The notes: generated by a model from the sequence alone, not told the origin. Positions 22,978 to 35,925 are shown, counted from the first letter of the stretch. The stretch: 64,000 nucleotides of DNA from Brachycybe producta (GCA_036925085.1 JAUPFP010000102.1:1-64000); one strand, 5' to 3'. A program made the numbers and translations.

Positions 22978-23849
22978 GATGGCCTCTTAACTTGATGGCT
23001 TCAGCTGAAAAGTTTCATCTTCAGCTCATAATTAAAAAAACACCATCTTGCAGTTCAGAAGCGCATGAGCTGAAAATATAATTCTACTTCAGCTCATATA
23101 GGTGTAATCCTCCTCTTCACTAGTGAATCTTTTAGGTCCTAAGATGGTGTTTGCTCATCAACAGTATAAGGTGATAAAGCCTACTTTTTAAACCCAAAAA
23201 GACTGTCAGCTTCAATTATTTGGGGTTATACAAGCCAACAGAGACAACTGGTGTATAGGACCCATTGCAGGGGGCGGTCATGACCCTCAATACATTAGCA
23301 ATACCTACCAGAATACCACCCACTGTTAAGTTTGTTGCACTGTTATAATAAGTATATAACAATGCAATAAACTAACAAACAGCATGGTATTTAATCTCAA
23401 ATACATGTAATACAACAACAGAAAAAGCTCAAAATGAAATTGTTTAAATTGAATTGCATGTCATTTTCCACATGCAAAATTCAAGATTACTTATTTATTT
23501 ATTTGTATTTTATTTTATTTTTAAATATATGCGATCACTGAGGAGCTAGGAGGGCATTTTATATATATTATATAAGGCTTTAAGCTTATTTGTATAATTT
23601 CTGCAAGTCAGAATTGAAGATAATCCAAAGAAGCCAAAAAAAAAATGCCATTTCAATTTTATTTCATTCTTTGTTCCTTTTATATTCTTAACTATTATAA
23701 TATTTAATAATATTCTCAAATTGAACACACACATGATTTTGACATTGTGTATCCATGGAGCACCTCAGCTTTTTTGTGTGCATTTCTATATATTTTTAAT
23801 GATTGACTGAAAATGTTTGTCAAGCCACCTGTCCCAATATATAAAGAGA

Positions 23850-23901
<52 letters not shown>

Positions 23902-24274
23902 GAGGAGGACGTCTATATAGTGGACTGGCACGTGCTCAGGCGCTTGCTGCCGTTTCAGGCGTCGGATGTCCGGTGGCCAAAAATACTAAGGGCGCGAAAC
24001 TTCACACATTTAGCCTTTGACTTTCTCATTTGATCTAAGTTCTAAAGGGGCTAAATTGTGCATTGCAAAGAGGCTAAATGAGGTTGGCATGGAAATGGGA
24101 ATTAAATACAAATTCATTTCCTGCATTGTATTAATATTACAATGGAACAATTTCAATAGAAGAGGAAGAAGAAAAAAAAAATAAGGGCACCAAGGGAAGG
24201 ATTTGTTTAAAGACTTGATTATTTTAGAAAAATATAAAAAGCTACACATATGAAAACTGCAGTTAGCTGTTTAT
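22978..24274. other. Gene-free stretch with GA microsatellite and a GC-rich patch
   Basis: AGCTGAA-type motifs continue to about 23,210. A (GA)n run lies at 23,844-23,897 and a GC-rich unique patch at about 23,925-24,005. No credible gene. Confidence 0.6.
23844..23897. repeat. (GA)n microsatellite
   Basis: About 26 GA units with one GGGA interruption. Confidence 0.95.
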
Positions 24275-24500
24275 AAGGTGGTTTTAACATGTAAAACGCC
24301 CCTAAACTCTGGTTATTCTGTCACTCAGGAGTAGAATAACGAAAGAAACTTGAAAATGTTTTAGAAACTCGAAAATATTATGTAAAGTTGAAAATGACTC
24401 CAACTTTAAGCAGAAGAAGCTTAATATTTGAAAGATACTATTGAGTAATTCAGCTACCGTTCTAGTTTCTAACACAATTGCTCCTCACATCTGATTTTGC
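24275..24500. mobile_element. Foldback element FB1, short copy
   Basis: Left arm AAGGTGGTTTTAACATG, TAAAACGCCCCTAAACTC, GTTTTAGAAACTCG; right arm ATTTGAAAGATACTATTGAG and GTTCTAGTTTCTAACACA. The centre is reduced. Confidence 0.72.
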
Positions 24501-24559
24501 ACAAAAGAAATATAAAAAAATCTAAAAAAATCAATAATCAAAAATCAAAAATCAATAAC

Positions 24560-24985
24560 TATTTTTTTTTAACAATTTTGTAGAATAATTTGAGCTACAC
24601 TTCTAGTTTCTAAAACAATTTTAAATTTTTCTCTTAATTTTGTTCGTGAAACACTTAGAATAACTAGAGTTTGCGGGCCGTTGAATCACATCACAGTATT
24701 TTTATATTATTTTTTTAAAATAAACTTTTTTTTTATAGACAAAAATGTTTCAAAATATTGTTTGGTAAAATTTGGGTCAATTTTCAACGCACATAAAAAA
24801 GCTTATGTTAAAATATATCAACATGAAAACACTCTGAAGTGATTGAGCTGCTAACCTTCTAGTTTTTTTTAAAAACAAACACTTTCAAAGTTTCTCTTAA
24901 TTTTGCACCTTGAAAAACAGAATAATTAAGACTTAAAGAGAGGGCGTTTATACATCTAAACCACATTTAACTGTATTTCAATAAT
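24560..24985. mobile_element. Foldback element FB1, rearranged copy
   Basis: Right-arm pieces occur twice (CACTTCTAGTTTCTAAAACA near 24,598; CAACATGAAAACACTCTGAA then CCTTCTAGTTTTTTTT near 24,820-24,870), around a core with AAATAAACTTTTTTTTTATA. It ends GAGGGCGTTTATAC. Confidence 0.65.
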
Positions 24986-27462
24986 AAAAAAAAACAAACA
25001 ATTGTAATACGGTTTATGAAATTAAAAGCAAGAAATAATTTTTTATCAATAATTTATTTTTGGTCTTATTCAAATTGCATGTCAAACTTTTAGTTTGAAT
25101 TCTTGCATATATCAAATTTATATTCTATACACGTTAATATTTGAAGGAGTAAAGCTAACAATTGTAAATTATGGAAATACTATGTGTGTTTGTGGAAGAA
25201 GAAGAAGAAGAAGAGGGGGTTTTTGGATGTGAAAGGGTGGTGGTGATGGTGGTAATGATGGGCCTTCTGTAGTTGACAAGTGCCGAACTCAAGTACCTTC
25301 TGGACCCAAATTTATTGGACGTGATCGATTCGTTTGCATGAATAGTTATGATGTTTCACGGCATTTTCAAATTTCCCCTCTTCCCTCTCATCATCATCAT
25401 CATCATCATCATCATCGTCGTCATCGTCATTGAGGATCGACACACAAATGCCTCACTCACTCCCTCTTTCCTTTTCTCCCTATTTTTATTATAAAAATAC
25501 AGCATCTTTCCATCAGAAGTTTGTGAGCCTTGCAAAATGGAAACCCATGTTCCAATTTGAAACACAGAGGCTCGACATGTCTCTCTTTTTTTCTTGTTGA
25601 AGTTCTTTACTTATATTACTCTTACTGCTGCTGCTGCTGTTGTTGACAGCCGAGACTAAAATCATTTTTATAGAAACAGAAGATATATATATATATATAT
25701 ATATATATACCAATTGACTATTATATAGTAGAAACGCTTTTGTTTATCTTCATTGTCTTTCTTATATTATATAGAAAGACACTTAACACACTAAGGCCTA
25801 AATTCGAACAAAAATAAAATATGAAATTGCTGGTCCACCGTTTTGTTACGGTTGAATTTCAAATTAAATCAATGAAGTTTATGAGAATCAACATACAGAA
25901 AATACAAAAAAAAAATAAGATCAAATGAATTTGTGTTATATGTTTCTGTGACTGATGGGAGTGTACGTGACGAAATGATACTCTGCATGGTGATTGCCAC
26001 TGTATTTTTATGTGACACTTTGTATTTTATTTTTGTGGTTGACACTGTGAATTGATGGTCACTGTGTGTGTGTGTGTGTAATACTATATGTTTTGTATGT
26101 GTGTTGTAAGTACTGTACCATACTGAGTGAGTGCGGCACTGTGTGTTGCATGCGGCAATGTGTGTTTCGTGCGAGCGGTACCATATTTAGAAGGTGTGAC
26201 ACCGTTTGTTGCGTCTGACACTGTGTTTTGTATGTGTGACACCATGTGTTTTGCATGTGTGACTTAGTGTGTTTTGTGTGAATGAAACCACAATGAGTGT
26301 GCGTGTATGTTTGTGTGTTTGGTACCACTGTAAATACAAGCATGTGTCACTATTTTGTGTGCAACACTATGTTTTCTTTGTGTTTTATTTGTATTGTTGC
26401 AATGTTATATTGGGTGTGACATTTGTGTTTTGTACGTAACACAGTGTCTTGTGAGTCACACTACGTGTTTTGTGTCACATTATTGTATTTAACACTATAT
26501 TTTGTGTGTGATAGTGATATACTTTGCTTATGTGTGCTTATGTGTATAGGTGTATGTCACATATACGCTGTATTTAAACAAAATGTGCGAAATGCTTAAC
26601 GACAAATGAACACAATTCAGCAAATCTTATAGAAAAATCGTACTTATACATATAGAACAAGTTGTGCTTAAATTCATGATTAAAAATCTGTAGGACCCTA
26701 TTTTTTTGACTGGGCTTGTTTAGTTAAGCAACCTTTTAGGGCACTTTTGAAACCAAATTCACCAATTCTGAGGACATATGATGATGAAAATTCTTTCCAG
26801 CATTTGTTGTTATTACAAATGCATACAAATAGTGTTCAGTATTTCCTATTAATTCAATAATTTCTAAGTTTAAAAAAAAATAGGTAAATCAATTCACAAC
26901 TTACAACTTTAGTTTCCTTGGTTGGTTTTCTTGCAGCAACATCAGTTACAACTTCCTTGATGAACCACCTTCGCAGTGAGGGCCAATGTGTCCCAAACTA
27001 AAATAAAAAAGATAAAACATTAATTAAAACTGCCCATTTTTATTCCATTTGTTTTACATAAAACTTAACAATTTTTCATTTCCTTCCATTAGATCGAGTT
27101 TATTTTTTTTCGTGGTCTTTCTTTTTCCGCCTTAATTTAATGTGCCTATTACATACAGAAAATGCAAATTGATTAAAGTGGGTCGCGGGGTTTACTTATT
27201 AATGAGCTCTAAACAATTTATTTCCTCTCTTAATTTTTGTTTACGACGTTTCTTCAAAATTCAGAAGTGTGTTTGAAATGGTGCAGATTGAACAATTAAA
27301 TCTTCATTTCGTGTTCGAGCATAATGAGAAACAAGTGATGAAAATCGGAGGTCCCATCTTTTTATGCATGAGTCCGTCTGTCTGTATGTCTGGAACAAGT
27401 CCGTCTATGGGCACCTTCCATTACCTGAAACAATATTTCAAAATAAAATATAACGATTTCTA
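24986..27462. other. Gene-free stretch with microsatellites and a possible regulatory patch
   Basis: Includes GAA-rich (25,194-25,214), (ATC)n (25,388-25,416), (TA)n (25,683-25,709) and a degenerate GT-rich repeat (25,950-26,570). 25,255-25,380 is mixed-composition unique sequence with two NK2-type CAAGT sites. Confidence 0.6.
25950..26570. repeat. Degenerate GT-rich repeat with TGTGACAC core
   Basis: Imperfect units such as GTGTGACACCATGTGTTTTG and GTGTGACACTGTGTTTTG repeat for about 600 bp. Apparent peptides on the reverse strand (Thr/His/Gln-rich) are repeat artefacts. Confidence 0.7.
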
Positions 27463-27727
27463 GGGGCTGACTGTTTATGCAATATATCAAGCAAATGTTT
27501 CTCAATCTGTGGCCAAGCAATAGCAAATTATGAAGTAACAATCCCATTTAGCTCAACAAACAATTATATTGTTTTGTTTTTCATTCAAATACACCTGGTT
27601 AGAAGCTAACCTGGCATTTAGCCTCTAACTAACCCTTTTTGATGATGATGATTACTTCACAATTGAGCCCTTGAGCCACAAATTAATAAACATTTTGCTT
27701 GATATTTTGCATAAATATCCGAGCCTC
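27463..27727. mobile_element. MITE family M1, copy E (diverged)
   Basis: Starts GGGGCTGACTGTTTATGC and ends GCATAAATATCCGAGCCTC, flanked by TA (27,461-27,462; 27,728-27,729). Internally it keeps CAAATGTTTCTCAATCTGTG and TTACTTCACAATTGAGC. Confidence 0.8.
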
Positions 27728-30700
27728 TAATAATGTTGAATTTTGACTATGAAAGACGTTTAACAGACAAAATTTAAATATATTGTGTCATAGAATTTTA
27801 TCAATCTATCCTATCAAATGACTTTCACTATAGATCTATAACAAATTCTTATCTGTTAAGGAGGACAGACACCCTGTAGAGATATTTCTCAGGGGTAAAG
27901 TGGGTGGAGAAGAAAAAGAGGTTTTCTATTGTATGAGGGGGGGTTTTCTATTGTGGGAGGGGGGGCCTCATATTAGAAGTAAACTTATTGTTAGCGGTTG
28001 ACTTTCAGCGCCTCCCTTAATGAAGTAATGAGGGGTATATGTATTTAGACCACACAATGACCCCTCAATGGCCCTCAGGGGGGCCAAACCAATCTTCTCA
28101 ATATGATCTCCATGTTCTACACTTTGTAACTTGTAACATATTTTTTTGTTGTTGTTCGAAAGAAGCTCATAGATATACCATGTAGATATAGGATGAGGAG
28201 GACACAACTGAGAATCCATTACCAAATAAATACACAAGAAGGGCGACCCATCCCATATTAGAAATTAAAATTACAGAGAGAAAGAAAAAAATTATCAATA
28301 GACGTTAGTATTTCTGAAATTTTCTTCCCATGCTCCTTAAAAGTTTTTTTTATCATTATTCAGTATCTTTTTTTTCTCTTTTCTCATTTTAGGCCCTTCG
28401 TTATATCAATTGTGAACTAAAACTCCATATAGTTGCAATAATAACAATTGTAAATTTATGTCATAAGTTAAGACGGGGTAAATGCGACACATAAGTTAAA
28501 TTAAAAATTTTGGAATGATGTACAACACTAAAATATGCAACAAGGGATTTGTTTTTTTCCCTTCTAGTTTTGAAGCTCCATGGGTGTCCTTTAATTGAAT
28601 ACACAATGGTTCTTATTCAGATTTTTAATGTTATTTGAAATAATAATTTTTTTTTGTCAAAAATAGCAATAACCCAGTCTAGCCCCGTGCAAACCTAGTG
28701 TACGGTTGTCATAAACACAAAACAGTTTGGGCTAGTGCAACGCTTAGTCAAAACACATATTGTGTGTAACATTAATTACTAAGTAAAACTTAGAAAATTA
28801 TTGCAAATTGGAGTCCGTGCATCCGAATTGCATTTGCCCCAGCTCACATTATATGAAATTTTACGTTAACAAATTTTACTAAATTCACTGATATATAATT
28901 ATATAAAATTAGTACATAAAGGGCCAACATAGGCTTCGATACCCGAACCAATTCATATTAGAAACTTGGTCCAACTTTATAAACTAACACAATGTTAAAA
29001 AAAAAACACTGATTTGAAGACCAGAGTCATTTTTTAATTTTAATAATTTTAATAATTACTCCGCCTGTAGCCTCGTAGGCCTATGGCAGAGGAACTATAT
29101 TATCTAAAAGCAGCATAAAAAAGCATTGTTCAAATAACCAACCTATAATCGCCTGTACTGCATATCAAAACAATTAAATTGCCCATTAAATTTAAATTAA
29201 TTTAAATTAAATAGATTTTGTTTAACTTTTTTTCCAAATATTCTGTATAATGAATATGGTTCAATGATATGGGGTCTATTTATTTCTTCAAATCAAAATT
29301 GAATATTTCATTCTATTATGAATTCATTTTTTTTTCACAATTAAATAAAATATTAAAAATTCTAAAATAATTCTTTTAGAATTTTTTGTTACATTTAATT
29401 TCTATTGTGTTAACGTGTGCGGTTCAAAGATGCCTATTTTAAATAAATCGCATTTTAAAAAGGCAATTTATCATCGGCCCTACTTAGGATCGCTTGCTGC
29501 CTTAAGGCACATTTTGCTCTTATTGTGCAATAAAACGCTTGCTGCTGCCGGAAATCGGTTTAAATCATTTTTTAATGAACAAAACCGTTTTCTATAGGTT
29601 TTTCCCCGGACCCTCAAGGGCCTCAAGCGAAGAAACAAAAAGTCCTGTTTTAAGCTACTATACAACTGTACAGAGAAAAAAAAAACACTCCTAAAAATAA
29701 GTCAAATGGACCCAAACCTAAGATAATCATAATTGATTTTAGCATACTTGTGCATGAAAGGGCCTAAATAGATCCCATGCAAGATTTGCTAACTGTAACT
29801 GTGTTTCTAAACAGCTAAACATACAATGACAGATGATGTCACAAACACACAAACATGGCGGCATATAAATCCAATATGGCTACCTCTTTGTCTCGAAAAA
29901 CACTAAAAACCGTAGAATATCTAAATCTTGTTGTCAAATAACCAGAACAAATAAGAAATAGAAGCGGTAGAACATATTAAACTCCAATGGCAAAAAAGAA
30001 GCCACAAGCAAACATACATGGCGACATATAAATCCAAGATGGCTGCCACTTTTATGATTTTTTTTTGGTCCTAAAAAGTAGTTTTACACTAAATCCTCGT
30101 GTCACTGTTAGAAAAATACAAAAAAAAAAATGAAACAGAATCAGAAGATGACACTGAAACTTCACAATAAAATGACACAAACCACGACATAAGAAATATT
30201 CCAACATTTAGAAATGTTCCTTGCTGTAGTTCGTTCTTCGGCTTTTATACCACAATGTAGAATAAGGTTGTTGGGGTTGAGACCGTCCTTTTTCCAAGCA
30301 CATGTTGTTTCAAAAAAAAAAATACTAAAAGCAACATTATCATCATCATATGGCACAGGAAGTGAGAAAGAAGAGACTAGAAAAGAGAGAGAGAGAGAGA
30401 GAGAAAAAAAATTGAGAGCCTGTTTCAGAAGCAAGGGCTCTTCTCTCTCTCTCTCTTTCTTTCTTCGAATACATATAAGGGCACTTGATGGCGCAGCCAT
30501 GATGACCACTTAAAAGGCCTATATGTATATATATACATAGTCAGAGATAGACCTTATATATATAAGGACCTCTTCTATATGTTGAAGAGTTAACACTAAA
30601 CAGCCCTTCACCATCACCATCACCACCTTCAAACCCCCCCTCAAACCTCCCATTTTTCTTCTTATAAAACTTCACTTTCCTCTTGGCTAAAACAACATTT

Positions 30701-32509
30701 GAATGCAACATCACCATGGTTATAACATGTTTTAAGTAGATATTTTGACGCCTTTTTTTTTCATCTTCTTCTTATTCTACCTATTCTTGAATATATATCT
30801 CAATATATATACGAAAACTCCAAGCTCGTAATACGGGATAGACTTTTATTAAATATGCTTCTATCTTTCTATCAAAGACTACTTTGAAAAAGAAAAACCC
30901 TCCTATGATTATATAAGAGACACTTCAATCTCTTCTTTTTTTTTTCTTAAAAAAGACGAATTTCACTTCAAATAGGGCCCCCCACCCTCATATTCCTTAT
31001 TTCTAGTGCGAGCGTGATGTTACTGTATGCCACTTGGATTATAGTAGATGGTTATGAAGAAAAAAATATCTAGACTAGAAATGTGTTTTTATGAAAATTA
31101 CATCCACACTCGTACATAACATTTTTTTTAAAAAAAATGCAACAATAAATGATCAAGATTGTTCTTTTATTAGTATTATTAATATAAGAATGTTTTTCCC
31201 TGTTAAAATATGAAAATTGGTTATTTTTTTTTCATGAATTTCAATGTTAAAGTACAAGACGTTTTACACAAAAGAATAATCAGTGTGCCACAAAAGTGCT
31301 TCAAGTGCAGTGAAAAGTGGATCCCTGAGAGATTCTGGACCACTTCGAAAAAGATTCGGAACTAACAACAAGCTCTATGTTACCAGTGAGTCTCCGAAAC
31401 AAATTTCAATAATTAATATCGAAGCAGCTACCTCAGAGGGACCATTTAGTCCAAATGCAGGATTAGCAATGCATTGTCAAAATACAACTATAGCCAATAT
31501 AACAATTCCTCGACGCAAATATAATATTGAGTTTGAATGGCAGCATTAGAATATATGCCTTGTTCAGTAGCACCTCTAGACATTCCCTAAATTAAAACAT
31601 TCCCGATGCACAACAACATCCTCTGGATGTAAATTTCAATGTCGAATCATCTATAGGTACAAATGACCAAAAATCCGAGTCTGTACATAATTCAAAACTC
31701 TGAAAAAATCCAGAAAACCTGATTTTAAACTACGATTCGAAACTCATTGGTTTACTGCAGCAAAATAAAAGCTAGTTCTACCTTAAAGCAGATTTTTTAA
31801 TAATCATTTAACTATCAATAATAAATTGTATACATGAAAATAAGTGTCATTGTGGGACTCTTTTAATTGTTTGACAATGCATTATTTCAGCTGCAATTGT
31901 ACTTTTGTCCCTCTGTCACATACCACCTTGACTCTTTGCAGATGTCATTTTTTTTTAATTCAAAATGAATGAAAAGTATGAAAATATCTCCGATTTTCAA
32001 GGATCAGTTATTTATTCTACATGTATTATGACATATATAATTGAGGATGTTTTTTTTTTGGTTAGCACAAAATCACAATAGATTCAATGAAACATTGTGT
32101 AATTGACCAGTAAATTTTGTGCAATTACAAAACTTCCAGATTCCTAAAGTGGCTGCAAAACAAACATCTCGTCGAAGTTTTTGTAGTTGAAATTCTGTCA
32201 TTTGCTTGCAAATATAAACAATATTCTAACGTGGCCAACAGCAAATACAAAAATTAATACTGAAATTACCAAATAAATGTCAACTATATTTTAAAGTAAT
32301 TTTGTTTTGTTCAAGAATAAGTGTAAAACAAATTTCACATAAACACAAAACATATAAATAAGAAACAAGACAAATGTTTGAAACAAATAACAAAGACACA
32401 GCAACAAACAAAGTAGAAAAACTACAATTTTATTTTAGATTTCAGTTTTTATAACAAAATTAAGCTTATAATCAAAGCTTAGAAAGTCTTCATCGAATCA
32501 TTATTGTTT
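27728..32509. other. Gene-free AT-rich stretch
   Basis: No gene I can support. It includes a direct repeat of ATAAATCCAAGATGGCTGCC-like sequence (29,849-29,885 and 30,013-30,048) and GA/CT microsatellites (30,383-30,403, 30,439-30,463). The 88-codon open frame at 31,283-31,549 (+) has fairly gene-like composition but no recognised domain. Confidence 0.6.
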
Positions 32510-32830
32510 TAAAGTGATTATTCCCTGTCTTAAAAGTAAAATTAAGAAAAACTAGAAAGTGTTTTAGAAACTAGAAGGGTAGCTCAATCATTTAAACGTA
32601 TATTTTCTTGTTGAGATCTTTCAAAATAAGCTTTTTATGTGAGCCTGAAAATGAACCAAATGCAAGCAGACGACTTTCTTTTTCTATAAAAAGTTAATTT
32701 TGACAAATATCAACATGAAGATACCATTAAGTGACTGAGCTATTCTTCTAGTTTATAAAAACGATTTCCATTTTTCTTTAATGTTACTTCTGAAACGCAG
32801 AGTTCGAAAATCAGCCGTTCCTTAATGTAT
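32510..32830. mobile_element. Foldback element FB1, good copy
   Basis: Left arm AGAAAGTGTTTTAGAAACTA, GAAGGGTAGCTCAATCA, GTTGAGATCTTTCAAAATAA; right arm CAAATATCAACATGAAGATA, AGTGACTGAGCTATTCTTC, AGAGTTCGAAAATCAGCCG. No ORF. Confidence 0.82.
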
Positions 32831-33888
32831 AATATTTTACGCTGAGCTTTACTTTTAAGTAACACATTAGAAACATATCCTTGTATCGTAATCCCCATAT
32901 TCTAAAACATTGCTTAAAATAATGCTAAGCGCAAATACGACCATAACATAGAAAAACATAGCTATATGTTTAAGTTTTTACTTTACTTTAAGTAACATTT
33001 TAGAATACGGCATTTTGAATTTCGTTCCAAATTTTCAGAAAATTCATGCTCAACATGTCATGTTAACTTTTCATTAGTAAGAGCCCTCTCCTCACTCAAC
33101 TGACTGAAGAAAACAGTTTAGTTTACGAATGTGCCGTGCCGTAAGTCGAAGTCTAATATACAGTATGCCTTTATTTGTATTAATTCTTTATAAAATGTCA
33201 GGATAAGTGGGTGGTGGTGGTGGTAGGAGGAGAATGAAGGGAGAATGTCTGTTGTATTATACAGTCAAAACCTGCATGATGCATGCAGCCGTATTTTTTC
33301 AAGAGCCACTTGTGACGTCTGTTTTGCACTACCAAACTACTACCCACCACCAATGGCGTCATTCGTCCGTCTTTTTTTCTTTTCTGTGTGTGTTATATTA
33401 CTGTATATTCAGCCAGACTCAAGTACCTTTTTCTATCAGTTGTCCATGATGGGTTGTTGAAAACATTCTCCCTTCAAAACCTTCCACATCTGCCTATATA
33501 CAAGTATACTGAATATACTAAAATACAATATTACAGCATACGACATTATTACATTCGAAGCTTTCTTTCAATTCTTCACTGTTTTTTTTTTTTCATTTTT
33601 TTCCTATACAACTAACTGTCTCTCTAATGGTAGAATACATTCTGGGGCGAGATAAGCTCCTGGTATTAACTATACTCTAAAATGGTCCGCCTCACTGGAC
33701 ACATCCGTTTTTTCTTCTTCTTCTTCTTCTTCTCCTTTTGTTTGTTTTTTTGTACGCTTAATATTCGAAGTTTCCAAGTTTCTGACTCTCCACTTCATGG
33801 TTATTCAGAAAAGACGAACAGACAGAAAAAATCTTAGATAATACAATCGTTTGCGAAACGAAATTACGACTGGATTTCTTTTCGTATA

Positions 33889-34349
33889 CAGTCAAATTCG
33901 GTTATATAACGTCATTCAAGGAACAGTGCGTGTGTTTTGTGACGTTGTCACATGGTTACGTTGTAGTCCAGGTTTACCTATTTTTCGTCATTTAAATAGA
34001 CGTTATTAGCAAAAAAAAATATTTTATATGTATTTTATTTTATACAGTCCGGGTTTTTTTTTTCCGTAGATGTTTAACTTCGGCATAATTCTTCTTAAGG
34101 AACTCCTTTAGTTTTAATCTTGCATTACAAATTGTATGAACCGTTGAGTTCCGTAAACTTAAATTCACGACCAACTTCACATTTTTCTATTCTTACCGTT
34201 TTAAACGAAAACGAAACATTTTGTCGTTATAGCCGAGTTAAAAGAGACGTTATAGAACCAAGGAAAAATAACATTATTTATATAGAAATCCTTTTTAATT
34301 GGCGTCATTTTGAAGTTATAGCCGAGTTCGTTATAACCAAGTTTGACTG
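33889..34349. mobile_element. pogo/Tc1-like MITE with CAGTCAAA termini
   Basis: 461 bp element starting CAGTCAAATTCGGTTATA and ending TTATAACCAAGTTTGACTG, flanked by TA on each side (33,887-33,888; 34,350-34,351). CAGT-starting short inverted repeats with TA duplications are typical of pogo/Tigger and related Tc1/mariner elements. Internal CGTTATAGCCGAGTT motifs repeat near both ends. No transposase ORF remains. Confidence 0.85.
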
Positions 34350-34424
34350 TAGTCATGTACGAACAAAGAACTAAGCCGCAATTTTGGAACAAATCGTAGT
34401 TCTAGAACGGATTCTAAGGGAATC

Positions 34425-34600
34425 TTGAACGAGTTTTAGAAACTACAATTGTATCTTTTCGTCTGAGTTTTGAAAACGACTTTTATGAAGAAAATTTTAA
34501 CAAAAATATTATCTGCTTAAAATTATTAAGCAGAGAATATTTTCGTTAATTTTTTTCTCCATAAAAGTTTATCTTGGAAGACATCAACATGCACCGTATT
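34425..34600. mobile_element. Foldback element FB1, partial copy
   Basis: Contains GAACGAGTTTTAGAAACTAC, the TTTAACAAAAATATTATCTGC core and its inverse, then CATAAAAGTTTATCTTGGAA and ACATCAACATGCACC; the distal right arm is missing. Confidence 0.65.
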
Positions 34601-34984
34601 GACTTTTGTGGGAACGCCAGGCGCGCGCTTAGTCTTAACGTCCAGCAAAATCACTTAGGTTTATCTGCCCATTGTGCAAATATGAAAACACATCAGGAGC
34701 ATTTTTTTGCCGATGTTTTTCGTCTTTTAGTTTTGACCACAGCTAGTGACCAAGCATTTCTTTAAAAACAGTTTTGTTTCTAAACTAGTTTTTCTTTTTG
34801 TTTCTAATATGGATTAAATTCGAGGCAAAATCTGTCTCTCGAAAGCTCACGATGCTGTATAATTGCAATAGAGAATTAATTATCCTCTTTTTTTAAGTGG
34901 GTTATTAACGTCCACTTGTGTTATGTTTAAACTCCAACTAAGCTTGGGTTAAATACCTTTTCTCGATATCAAAAAAAGCATGTG

Positions 34985-35500
34985 TTTAAGCTGGTTTTAA
35001 AGTGTAAATGGCGCCCCCCCCCTCAAACTCATGATTAAGTTTCTCTCTTTCATGAGCAAAATTAAGAGAAACTTGAAAGTGTTTTTAGAAACTAGAAGGG
35101 TAGCTTAAATCACTTTCAGTCTGAGACAGATAATAGATTTTTTTTTGTTAAAAAAGCAACTTTACATTGTTTTTAAAGGGTAAACGTTTTTCGAGCTTTT
35201 CTTTTTCAGTTTTTCGGGGAAAAAAATTAAGAAAAACATGAAACTGTTTTAGAAACTAAATCACTTAAGGGTAATTTCACGTTGGTATCTTAAAATGAGC
35301 TTTTTATGTCAGTTTGAAAAAATGACCCAACTTTCAACAGGCGATTATTTTTTTTTTACATCTTTTTCTCTATAAAAAGTTTATTTTGAAAGATATCAAC
35401 ATGAAAATAACTTTTTAAGTGATTCAAGATATCCATTCTAGTTTCCAACACACTTTTAAATTTCTAAAAATCAGCTGGTCCATAAAACAAATCTTAAGAA
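34985..35500. mobile_element. Foldback element FB1 with duplicated left arm
   Basis: Two successive left arms (GAAACTTGAAAGTGTTTTTA near 35,067; GAAACTGTTTTAGAAACTAA near 35,239) are followed by one right arm (ATAAAAAGTTTATTTTGAAA, GATATCAACATGAAAATAAC, TTCTAGTTTCCAACACAC, AAAATCAGCTGGTCCATAAA). This implies an internal duplication or a nested copy. Confidence 0.8.
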
Positions 35501-35540
35501 CATGAAAGATGATCATTGTATTTCTTTGACGTAATATTAT

Positions 35541-35546
35541 TTTAAT
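35541..35546 (-). terminator. Candidate polyadenylation signal ATTAAA for XRN2
   Basis: TTTAAT on the + strand reads ATTAAA downstream of the XRN2 stop, about 185 bp beyond it. I saw no closer AATAAA. In this AT-rich context the assignment is weak. Confidence 0.3.
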
Positions 35547-35729
35547 AAAACCTTAAAATCAAAATTTAAGGCAATGAAAAGAAAATTTCTTTCACTAATA
35601 ATTTTCAATCTCATCGAGAATTAAAAATGCGTCACGATGATGATCATCGAGCGACGAAAAAGAAGAGATGGAATGAAATGGTTTGCGTTAAGATTTTTCT
35701 CTCGTAATGACTAACTATTACAAAGTTAG

Positions 35730-35925
35730 TTAATAATTATACCGTTGATAGCGACCTCTCGAACCATCATTATGACCACCTCTCCCTCCACCTCCTCCAC
35801 CACCACCTCCTCCTCCTCCTCGCCGATTTGAACGATTTCCTTGGTTGTTGTTGTTGTTGTTACCATAACTTCTTCCGCCACCGCCACCGCCTCCACCACC
35901 ATAATGTTGCGAGTACTGATTACCA
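35730..35925 (-). CDS. XRN2 (Rat1): XRN2 last coding exon (Gly/Asn/Arg-rich tail)
   Basis: 196 bp ending in TAA (35,730-35,732). Encodes GNQYSQHYG, poly-Gly, [15 protein letters not shown], poly-Gly, [20 protein letters not shown]-type tail; the terminal RYNY resembles human GRYNWN. Confidence 0.88.

Larger units (their letters stand above)
14133..35729. other. Intergenic region between Nkx2.1 and XRN2 3' ends
   Basis: About 21.6 kb with no gene I can support. It is a mosaic of FB1 foldbacks, M1 MITEs, a pogo-like MITE, hairpins and microsatellites (listed separately), with islands of mixed-composition unique sequence such as 23,925-24,020, 25,255-25,380 and 33,280-33,370 that could hold regulatory elements. 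Confidence 0.75.
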
